Below, one piece after another: positions 56,278-62,671 of a DNA stretch of 64,000 nt (positions within the stretch are counted from its first letter, which is position 1; every line of letters starts with the position of its first letter). Position numbers and translations under genes: made by a program. The stretch is from Sphingomonas aliaeris (GTDB lineage: Bacteria > Pseudomonadota > Alphaproteobacteria > Sphingomonadales > Sphingomonadaceae). A model generated the notes under the pieces. It made no database searches. It had not been told where the DNA came from and saw nothing but the letters and a program-made list of their open reading frames with translations. The stretch is taken from positions 3,531,001 to 3,595,000 of the forward strand of contig NZ_CP061035.1 of assembly GCF_016743815.1 (NCBI RefSeq), given 5' to 3'.

Positions 56278-56301
56278 AGATTTCCCTGCGCCGGTCGTTC
56301 C
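56275..56301 (+). promoter_or_regulatory. Sigma-28-type promoter of fliD
   Basis: TAAAGATT (56275-56282), 11 bases, GTCGTTCC (56294-56301). The -35 box and the first bases of the -10 match the flgM and fliC promoters. It lies 28 bp before the fliD ATG and would uncouple fliDS from the sigma-54 block upstream. Confidence 0.68.
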
Positions 56302-56328
56302 TGGGGATAGACATTCCGGGAACCGCGC

Positions 56329-57759
56329 ATGGCCATATCGTCGATCACCAATGCGCTGGGCGCCGGATCCGGAGTGGACGTCGCCGCTCTGGTCGGATCC
56401 CTGGTCGATGCGCAATTCGCCAACAAGACCGCGCAGCTGACCAACCAGAGTGCGACGATCACCAAGCAGATTTCGGGCGTCTCGTCGCTGAAGAGCGGCA
56501 TCACCAGTTTTGCCAGCGCGCTGACCAGCCTGGTCAAGGGCGGATCGCTGGCCACCGCGCCGACCAGTTCCAACGCCGGGATCGTCAATGTCAGCGCGCT
56601 GTCCGGGGCGAAGCTCGCCGGACTGTCGGCCAGCGTCGAGGTGCGACAGCTGGCGACGGCACAGGTCGCGACCAGCACGCCCCGCCCCGATACGATCGCG
56701 GCGGTCGGCCGTGGCAGCTTCACGCTGACGTTTGGCACGGCGGAGGTCGCCAACGGCGCGATGACCGGCTTCACCGCGGGCGCCGGCGAGCCGATCTCCA
56801 TTCCGATCACGGCGGGCAATTCCGGCCTGTCGGGCATCGCGCGCGCGATCAACGCGGCGGGGGCGGGCGTGACCGCGACCGTGCTGACCGATTCCGCCGG
56901 GTCCCGCCTGAGCATCAAGGGCGCGACGGGCGAGGCAAAGGCCTTCACGCTGACCGCGACGGAAGACCCCGAGGCACCCGGCCTGTCCGCCCTCAACATC
57001 GGGCCGGGCGGGACCACGACGATCGGTACGGTGGCCAAGGACGCGATCGTCGCGGTCGATGGCACCGCGCTGAAACGCCCGACCAACAGCATCGGCGACC
57101 TGATCACCGGCGTGAAGCTGGACCTCGTCTCCGCTTCCGTCGGCACGACCGTGACGATCGGCAGCACCGCGCCCACCGCGTCGCTCAGCCAGGCGGTCAG
57201 CGACTTCGTCGAGACGTTCAACCAGTTGAATAGCGCGATCAAGGAGCAGACCGATCCGGTGACGGGCGCGTTGCGCAGCGATGCCGCGGCGACCGGACTG
57301 CAACGCCAGTTGCGTCAGTTGACGCTGACCCCCTTGTCGACGGGCGCCGCGACCGGCGCGCCGACGACCTTGGCGGAAATCGGCGTCAGGACCAATCGGG
57401 ACGGCACCCTGTCGGTCGATTCCAACGTACTGTCTTCGATGCTGAACAAATATCCGACCGCGGTCGAGGCGATGTTCGCAGACGGCAAGGGTGCGTCGGG
57501 CAACGGCATTTCGGGTGCGCTCGCCGCGATCTCGGAAGCGGCGACCAACGTCAAGACGGGCCTCGGCGCGAGCGCGATGCGCTATTCCAAGGCGCAGGGC
57601 GACGTGGCGAGCGACCAGTCGGACCTGAGCGATGCCGAAGCGGTGATGACCAAGCGGCTGACCGCGCAATATGCCGCGATGGATGCCCGCGTGGCGGCGT
57701 ACAAATCGACCCAGGCATTCCTGAAGCAACAGGTCGAAGCATGGAATAGCAGCTCATGA
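56329..57759 (+). CDS. fliD: Flagellar filament capping protein FliD
   Basis: 476 aa. N-terminal SSITNALGAGSGVDVAALVG with SLVDAQFANKTAQLTNQSA, a middle region with two domains, and the C-terminal helix RLTAQYAAMDARVAAYKSTQ, AFLKQQVEAWNSS: the FliD N and C domains. It caps the growing filament and promotes flagellin folding. Overlaps fliS by four bases. Confidence 0.94.
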   Translation: MAISSITNALGAGSGVDVAALVGSLVDAQFANKTAQLTNQSATITKQISGVSSLKSGITSFASALTSLVKGGSLATAPTSSNAGIVNVSALSGAKLAGLSASVEVRQLATAQVATSTPRPDTIAAVGRGSFTLTFGTAEVANGAMTGFTAGAGEPISIPITAGNSGLSGIARAINAAGAGVTATVLTDSAGSRLSIKGATGEAKAFTLTATEDPEAPGLSALNIGPGGTTTIGTVAKDAIVAVDGTALKRPTNSIGDLITGVKLDLVSASVGTTVTIGSTAPTASLSQAVSDFVETFNQLNSAIKEQTDPVTGALRSDAAATGLQRQLRQLTLTPLSTGAATGAPTTLAEIGVRTNRDGTLSVDSNVLSSMLNKYPTAVEAMFADGKGASGNGISGALAAISEAATNVKTGLGASAMRYSKAQGDVASDQSDLSDAEAVMTKRLTAQYAAMDARVAAYKSTQAFLKQQVEAWNSSS

Positions 57760-58154
57760 TGTACGCCAGCGCATTGGGCCGCGACCCCGAGGCGACGTAT
57801 CGCCAGATCGACATCGCCGGAAAGACTGCGACGGCGGATGGCCCCGCCTTGGTGCAGGTGCTGTACGACGAACTCGTCCGCGCGCTGCGCGTCGCGGCAT
57901 GGGCGACGGAAAACCGCCAGTTCCGCATGAAGAGCGAGAAGATCACCCGCGCCACCGCGATCCTTTTCGCGCTGGAAACGGGGCTGGATTACCAGGCCGG
58001 CGGCGAATTGTCCTACACGCTGGCGCGCGTTTACGGCGGCGCGCGGCGGCAGATCGTCGATGCGAGCATCGGGCACGACCCCGCCCCGTTTCGCGAGGTA
58101 GCGACGAGCCTGGAGGAGATTTCGGCGGCGTGGGCGACAATGCGCGCGGCTTGA
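57756..58154 (+). CDS. fliS: Flagellin export chaperone FliS
   Basis: 132 aa. ALVQVLYDELVRALRVAAWA, ITRATAILFALETGLDYQAG and LARVYGGARRQIVDASIG fit the four-helix FliS fold (LYDG-type N-terminal block replaced by LYDE). It binds the flagellin C-terminus in the cytosol. Last gene of the flagellar cluster in this window; an IS110 element lies 70 bp downstream. Confidence 0.92.
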   Translation: MMYASALGRDPEATYRQIDIAGKTATADGPALVQVLYDELVRALRVAAWATENRQFRMKSEKITRATAILFALETGLDYQAGGELSYTLARVYGGARRQIVDASIGHDPAPFREVATSLEEISAAWATMRAA

Positions 58155-58210
58155 GGGGGGCGGTGGGTGTCGGCGAGACCACTTTCCCTCCGTTCGACGC
58201 AAATCCCAGA

Positions 58211-58224
58211 CCGTTCGTGCTGAG
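58211..58224. repeat. Left fragment of a palindromic repeat split by the insertion sequence
   Basis: CCGTTCGTGCTGAG is the outer part of the dispersed palindromic repeat. It is interrupted by the IS110 element and resumes at 59388. Joining the two flanks through one AG (CT on the element's strand) gives CTGAGCTTGTCGAAG, the normal repeat. Confidence 0.85.
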
Positions 58225-58233
58225 CAACTGTGT

Positions 58234-59187
58234 TCACGCGGTGCGATATTCGGTATTGTTTTTGACCATCGCGTTGAGGGTTATGAGCAGTTTTCGCATT
58301 GTGGCGACGATGGCAAGCTTGAAGGGTTTGCCGGCCTCTCGCAGGCGGTTGGTGGTAGCGGCGAGTTGCCCCTTGCCCGAGCGCGCGATGCTGAGCGCGG
58401 CCAGATAGAGACAACGCCTGATGCTGGGCCTGCCGCCCGAGCATCGCCCCGGCCGGCTGGTCTTGCCGCTTTGGCGATCGAAGGGGGCGAGGCCAGCAAG
58501 CGCTGCGACCTGTCGACTGGAGAGGCGTCCGAGTTCTGGCATGCGTGCCAGCAGGCATGCGGCAACGACCGGCCCGACGCCGGGTGCTGTGCGGAGCAGG
58601 GCTTCGCGAGCGGCCAGATCGGGCGAGGCGGCGATGACGCTGGCAATGGCTTTTTCGATGCGCAGAACCAGGGCCTTGAGCCGTGCGACCTGCGCGACGA
58701 CGAGGCGGCGCATGGCGGGATCGGCGATGCTCTCCAACTGATTGCCGAACTGGACCGCCTGGGCGACGGCAAGATCGCGCATGCGGACATGCTCGGCCAG
58801 CCTCACGGCCTCGGGATCATGGACATAGGGCGTCAGTTCGGGATGCAGTGCTGCCAGACACCGCGCGATGACGGCCGCATCGAGTGGGTCGGTTTTCGCG
58901 AGTTGTCGCTCGGCACGGGCGAAACTGCGCACGCGTGCCGGATCGAGGAGATAGGCTGTAACGTCCATCCGATCGAGCAGGATGGCGAGCTTGCGCTCGT
59001 AACCGCCCGATGCCTCGAAGCCGATCCGCAGGCACGCCGTACCGGCAAGCCGGACAAGCTTGCGGCCGAGTGCGGCAATGCCGGTCTTGGTATTGGGTAC
59101 CCGCCAGAGCATTCCTGCCGGATGAGCGTGGATAACGAGTTCGTCCTTGGCAACATCGATGCCGACAAAGAGGTCGGAGTGTGACAT
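58234..59187 (-). CDS. IS110-family transposase (DEDD recombinase)
   Basis: 317 aa from ATG 59187, preceded by GGGAG; an in-frame ATG at 59211 lies inside the structured RNA. The N-terminal RuvC-like domain has FVGIDVAKDELVIHAH (first Asp), LRIGFEASGGYERKL (Glu) and the KTDPLDAAVIARCL pair of Asp, the DEDD catalytic set. The C-terminal Transposase_20 domain has LLRTAPGVGPVVAACLLARM, AALAGLAPFDRQSGK and the nucleophile-region serine in GGRPSIRRCLYLAALSI. Length is normal; the gene appears intact. Confidence 0.95.
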   Translation of the reverse strand: MSHSDLFVGIDVAKDELVIHAHPAGMLWRVPNTKTGIAALGRKLVRLAGTACLRIGFEASGGYERKLAILLDRMDVTAYLLDPARVRSFARAERQLAKTDPLDAAVIARCLAALHPELTPYVHDPEAVRLAEHVRMRDLAVAQAVQFGNQLESIADPAMRRLVVAQVARLKALVLRIEKAIASVIAASPDLAAREALLRTAPGVGPVVAACLLARMPELGRLSSRQVAALAGLAPFDRQSGKTSRPGRCSGGRPSIRRCLYLAALSIARSGKGQLAATTNRLREAGKPFKLAIVATMRKLLITLNAMVKNNTEYRTA

Positions 59188-59193
59188 GATCCG

Positions 59194-59357
59194 GTCTCCC
59201 AAGCTTGTCATGCGGGGTCCGTAAGCACGGCCCCAGGCAACTGTCCGGGGTTTGGGAAGACGGATGTGGCCCTGCTCAGGAACGGTCTTTGTCGACCGGC
59301 TTGTCGAACGGCCTCACATCCGCCGCCTGAGCCGGGTGGCCACCCGGCTCAGGCACC
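59194..59357 (-). ncRNA. Bridge RNA (guide RNA) of the IS110 element
   Basis: Reading 5' to 3' on the minus strand there is a perfect 15-bp hairpin (59354-59325) and then two internal-loop stem-loops. The target-binding loop (59321-59262) has stem GGAUGUG/CACAUCC. Its left strand UUCGACAAGC equals the left target half, and its right strand CCUGAGC pairs with GCTCAG of the right half. The donor-binding loop (59261-59194) has stem GUCUUCCCAA/UUGGGAGAC. Its left strand ACAGUUGC equals the element's right end plus core, and its right strand GACAAGC pairs with GCTTGTC at the core/left end. Four guide matches in the expected places make this call strong; expression is not shown. The 3' stem includes the transposase ribosome binding site. 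Confidence 0.85.
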
Positions 59358-59363
59358 TTGCCG

Positions 59364-59392
59364 ATTACACCATTCCAGACAGACAAGCTTGT
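59364..59392 (-). promoter_or_regulatory. Possible junction promoter for the bridge RNA
   Basis: A TGTAAT -10 box lies at 59369-59364 (minus strand), seven bases before the RNA's first hairpin. In the integrated state the -35 position reads AAGCTT. In a circularised element the right end (..CAGTTG), core CT and left end T would form TTGCTT, 15 bases from the -10. This fits the known logic of IS110 circles making a promoter, but the spacing is short. Confidence 0.45.
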
Positions 59393-59438
59393 CGAAGCAC
59401 CTGGGGCCCGCCCTTCGACAAGCTCAGGACGAACGGAG
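59388..59438. repeat. Right fragment of the split palindromic repeat
   Basis: CTTGTCGAAGCACC, then a loop of G/C, then CCTTCGACAAGCTCAGGACG and AACGG. The second arm (59412-59438) contains TTCGACAAGCTCAGG, which matches both target guides of the IS110 RNA fully, better than the arm actually used. Confidence 0.85.
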
Positions 59439-59500
59439 TGGTGGACCGAACCGCACGACTTGAGGTTCTCAGGCCCGGAACCGCCTTGAAACATCCCTTC

Positions 59501-59571
59501 CCGTTCGTTTCGAGCGAAGTCGAGAAACCGGGGACAGGCCAAGGTTTCTCGACTTCGCTCGAAACGAACGG
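59501..59571. repeat. Perfect inverted repeat with 29-bp arms
   Basis: Arms at 59501-59529 and 59543-59571 are exact reverse complements (CCGTTCGTTTCGAGCGAAGT at the outer edge), with a 13-bp loop. The outer six bases (CCGTTCG) are shared with the other palindromic family, but the rest differs. Another dispersed sphingomonad element. Confidence 0.88.
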
Positions 59572-59683
59572 AGGGTGGGAGGACCGACGCGTGAGCAGGC
59601 GCGCTCGATTACGGTTGCGACGCCATTAACCATTTCGTGACTCTCCCCCGCCTAGGCTGGCCCGGATCGCAGGTGGAGCTGGC

Positions 59684-60271
59684 ATGATGGAGTTGTTCGG
59701 GAAAACCGGGAAGACCGTACGGACCGTTCTGGCGGTCAATGGCAATCGCACGAATCTGGGCGTGATCGGCCGGCGGCTGGGGCATCTGGGCTATCTGACC
59801 GCGCTGAGCGACAATGGGCCGGAGGCGCTGAGCCTGATCGCGGGTCGCGGGTTCGACGTGGTGCTGCTGGACATGGCGCTGCCGACTATGCCCGGGCTTC
59901 GCGTCCTGCAGGAAATTCGCGGGTCGCTGGAAACGGCGGACCTGCCCGTCATCATGCTGACCGCGCGCAGCGATCCGGCCGCCGCGGTGCAGGCGCTGGC
60001 GGCGGGCGCGGACGATCATGTCGCCAAGCCGTTCGATTTCGAAATACTGGCGGCGCGGATCGAACGGGTGCTGGCGCGTGGTCGTCGGATCGCGGAACTG
60101 AAGCGCGCGAACAAGGCGCTCGACGCCCGCATCGCCACGCGCGCGATGGAACTGGGCGAGGCGAAGATGGAACTCGCCGAAACCCGCGCCGACCGGCAGC
60201 GCCTGATCGCATCGATCCAGGCGCTGAACGATCAGGTCGAGCGGCTGGGCACGGAATCCGTTCACGTCTGA
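59684..60271 (+). CDS. Orphan response regulator with C-terminal coiled coil
   Basis: 195 aa. Receiver domain at about residues 14-130 with the phospho-acceptor in FDVVLLDMALPTMPGL, the switch threonine in VIMLTARSD and the lysine in HVAKPFDFE. After it comes a charged helical segment (ELKRANKALDARI..MELGEAKMELAETRADRQ) predicted to be a coiled coil, with no DNA-binding or enzymatic output domain. The N-terminal acidic pair normally present at the start of receivers is replaced (VLAVNGNRTN). It follows the flagellar cluster but a motility role is only a guess. Confidence 0.85.
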   Translation: MMELFGKTGKTVRTVLAVNGNRTNLGVIGRRLGHLGYLTALSDNGPEALSLIAGRGFDVVLLDMALPTMPGLRVLQEIRGSLETADLPVIMLTARSDPAAAVQALAAGADDHVAKPFDFEILAARIERVLARGRRIAELKRANKALDARIATRAMELGEAKMELAETRADRQRLIASIQALNDQVERLGTESVHV

Positions 60272-60293
60272 ACTTCCCGTTATAAATCTCCCC

Positions 60294-60362
60294 CCGTTCG
60301 TCCCGAGCTTGTCGAATGGCGGGCCCGGTGGACAGGTGCTTCGACAGGCTCAGCACGAACGC
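60294..60362. repeat. Dispersed palindromic repeat, degenerate copy
   Basis: CCGTTCGTCCCGAGCTTGTC at the left and GACAGGCTCAGCACGAACGC at the right, around a GGGCCC loop. Same family as 25272 and 33524, with changes in the left arm. It lies between the response regulator and the convergent siroheme gene and may end both transcripts. Confidence 0.8.
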
Positions 60363-60379
60363 GGGGGGCAGGACGAGCT

Positions 60380-61159
60380 TTACCCGGTCCTACGCTCCCC
60401 GAACCCGAGATCGATCGACAGACCCGGCCCCGGCTCGGCAGGCGCGACATCGCATTCGAAGCGCTCGGCGTCCGCACGTGCGCGATCCAGGATCGCCGTG
60501 GGCACGTCCGCGCGGTGATACAGGCGGTCGGCCTGCCCCAGCAGACGCGCCTGTCGCAACGTCAGGTCGTCGGGATCGGCCGAGGTCAATCGGATCTCGA
60601 CCAGAGCGTCGTCGACCGCCCCTTGCGTTTCGAACCACCTTGCGACCGAGGCATCGCCGTTCATAGGGTCGAGCCATCCGCCGCTGCGCATCCCCGCGCC
60701 CAGCGCCCGGCGGCGGGCGCCGCCTTCGGGGTAATGTTCGCGCAGCCGCGGGCGGGCGTCGAACAGGTCGCGCGCCAACTGTCCGAGCGTGGCGGGCAGC
60801 AATGTCTCGAGCCGTTGGCGCAGCGCCGCCGCCAGCCCCGCCGACGCGCCGCCGGTGCCGATCGCGACCAGCACCGGATCGCGGTCGACGATCGCGGGAA
60901 GGGTGAAGTCGCACAGATCGGGGCGGTCGACGGCATTGACCAGCACGCCCCGCGCCTTCAGCCGGGCGATCGCCGCCAGCGCCATCGTCTCGTCCTCGAT
61001 CGCGACGATCGCGAGCCGCGCGTCGCTTTCCTCGCCGCCGATCACCGCGCCCGCACGCACCAGCAGCCGCCGCTTCGCCTCGGCCGGTTCGCCATCGCCG
61101 AGCAGGATCACGCCTCGCCCGGCGAGCCGCACGAACACGGGCAGGCTGTGCAGCGTCAT
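60380..61159 (-). CDS. Precorrin-2 dehydrogenase / sirohydrochlorin ferrochelatase-like protein
   Basis: 259 aa from ATG 61159, overlapping the lysA stop. The N-terminal Rossmann part (VFVRLAGRGVILLGDGEPAE, AKRRLLVRAGA) and the VNAVDRPDLCDFTLPAIVDR block with LVAIGTGGASAGLAAALRQR are diagnostic of the CysG N-terminal/Met8p family that makes sirohaem from precorrin-2. The C-terminal ~80 residues are a variable extension. Sirohaem serves sulfite and nitrite reductases. Whether it has both activities cannot be told. Confidence 0.87.
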   Translation of the reverse strand: MTLHSLPVFVRLAGRGVILLGDGEPAEAKRRLLVRAGAVIGGEESDARLAIVAIEDETMALAAIARLKARGVLVNAVDRPDLCDFTLPAIVDRDPVLVAIGTGGASAGLAAALRQRLETLLPATLGQLARDLFDARPRLREHYPEGGARRRALGAGMRSGGWLDPMNGDASVARWFETQGAVDDALVEIRLTSADPDDLTLRQARLLGQADRLYHRADVPTAILDRARADAERFECDVAPAEPGPGLSIDLGFGERRTG

Positions 61160-62420
61160 TCCGGCTTGAGCCACTCCGGCACGCGTTCGGCCGCGAGGAT
61201 CGTTTCCGGATGGATGCGGTCGGCGACCACGGCATAGCGATCGCCATCGACCAGCACTTCGGGCACCAGCGCACGGCTGTTATAGGTACTCGCCATCGTC
61301 GCGCCATACGCCCCGGCGGAGCGGAACACGGCAAGATCGTCCGACGAGACGAGGTCGATGTCGCGGCCCATCGCGAACGTGTCGCCAGTCTCGCACACCG
61401 GCCCGGCGATGTTGGCGGTCATCCGCGCGCCGGACGGGTGGACGGCGGCGAAATCGTGCCACGCATCGTACATCGCCGGCCGCGCGAGATCGTTCATCGC
61501 CGCATCGACGATGACATACGGGTTGACCGCGCCGGGCTTCACCCAGATCACTTTCGTCAGCAGCACGCCGGCATTGGCGACGAGCACGCGGCCCGGTTCG
61601 AACATCAGTTCGACGTCCCAGTCCTTCGTCACGCGCGCGACCATCGCGCCATATTCGGCCGGACTCGGCGGCACGTCGCCCGCCTTGTAGGTGACACCCA
61701 GACCACCGCCCAGATCGACGCGGCTGATAAAATGGCCGAACTTGCGCAGTTCCGCGATCAGTTCGCCGATACGGGCATAGGCGGCCTCGAGCGGCCCCAG
61801 ATCGAGCAACTGGCTGCCGATATGGATCGCGATGCCGCGCAACGACATGCCATCCAGTTCGGCGAGGCGTCCGTACATCTCGACCGCCTGCGCGATCGGC
61901 ACGCCGAACTTGTTCTCCTTGCGGCCGGTGGAGATCTTGGCATGCGTCCCGGCATCGACGTCCGGATTGACGCGCAGCGTGCACGGCGCGCGCAGGCCCC
62001 GGGCATGCGCCATCGCGGCGAGGACTTCGCCTTCCTCTTCCAGTTCGAGGTTAAACTGGCCGATTCCGGCATCCAGCGCGGCGGACAATTCGGCGCGCGT
62101 CTTGCCGACGCCCGAAAAGACGATGTCTTCGGCGGGGATGCCAGCGGCGAGCGCGCGGCGCATTTCCCCCCCGAAACGACGTCCGCGCCATAGCCTTCCT
62201 GCGCCAGGACGCGCAGCACGGCGAGGTTGGGATTGGCCTTGATCGCGAACGCGAGATGGACTCGGCCTGCGGCCTTCAATCCGTCACGAAAGACCTGCGC
62301 GTGGCGTCGCAACGTCGCGGTGGAATAGACGTAGACGGGCGTGCCGACCTCTTCCGCGATGCGGGTCAGGTCGACCTGTTCGCAGTGCAAGGCACCGTTC
62401 TGGGTGTGAAAATAGTCCAT
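61156..62420 (-). CDS. lysA: Diaminopimelate decarboxylase (one frameshift at 62166-62172)
   Basis: From ATG 62420 ([20 protein letters not shown]) the first part contains the PLP lysine in HLAFAIKANPNLAVLRVLA. After GYGADVVSGG the frame is lost at a run of seven C (plus strand). With an eighth base it continues EMRRALAAGIPAEDIVFSGV and through VDLGGGLGVTYKAGD, EPGRVLVANAGVLLT and GPVCETGDTFAMGRDI to the normal end, 422 codons in all. It makes L-lysine from meso-diaminopimelate. Because this gene is needed for lysine synthesis, the frameshift is likely an artefact. Confidence 0.9.
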
Positions 62421-62671
62421 CAGCGTGACGGCGGCAGGTCGAATTCGTCGCTGCGACGTTCCTGCGACTGGGTCAGCAGTTCGTCGCTGCGCTGCGGCCG
62501 CGCCTGGCTGTCGGGCGTCAGCAATTGGTTCGGCGTCGGCGTCGCGGTGGCGCCGTAGGGCGCGACGGGCAGTTTGTCGCCCTTGGCCGGCGACAGGCCG
62601 GTCGACGCGCCGCACCCGCCGAGCGCAAGCGCGGCCAGTGCGAGGATGGGCAAGGCAGCTTTCATCGTCAC
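62420..62671 (-). CDS. Small lipoprotein between argH and lysA (LptM-like?)
   Basis: 83 aa (or 81 from the second ATG). An N-terminal signal with lipobox LALGGC, then [20 protein letters not shown] and a hydrophilic, Gln/Arg/Ser-rich tail. Small lipoproteins in this argH-lysA position are often annotated as LptM, which helps mature the LPS translocon; the CG..G..P pattern here is only loosely similar. It overlaps argH by four bases and abuts lysA, so one operon is likely. Confidence 0.65.
   Translation of the reverse strand: MTMKAALPILALAALALGGCGASTGLSPAKGDKLPVAPYGATATPTPNQLLTPDSQARPQRSDELLTQSQERRSDEFDLPPSR

Larger units (their letters stand above)
58225..59387 (-). mobile_element. IS110-family insertion sequence, about 1.16 kb
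   Basis: The ends were deduced by comparing the interrupted palindromic repeat with intact copies (for example 33524-33593). On the element's coding strand the right end reads ACACAGTTG and the left end TGTCTGTCTGG, each next to a CT core also present in the target. No terminal inverted repeats or target duplication beyond the core are seen, as expected for IS110. It carries one transposase gene and a 5' leader of about 200 nt with a structured RNA. It lies between fliS and the response regulator and disrupts no gene. Confidence 0.88.

Noticed and set aside
54826..57729. A 967-codon open frame on the minus strand opposite fliR, flhB and fliD
   Set aside because: Antisense to three clear flagellar genes; rich in Arg, Gln and His, with no domain. 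High GC keeps such frames open.
59187..59211. Transposase start at the upstream ATG (59211)
   Set aside because: It lies inside the donor-binding loop with no ribosome binding site; the ATG at 59187 has GGGAG at proper distance.
23158..62172. Phase variation as the reason for the homopolymer frameshifts
   Set aside because: Affected genes include lysA and several structural flagellar genes at once, all off; run lengths are only 4-7. Sequencing error is simpler, though not proven.
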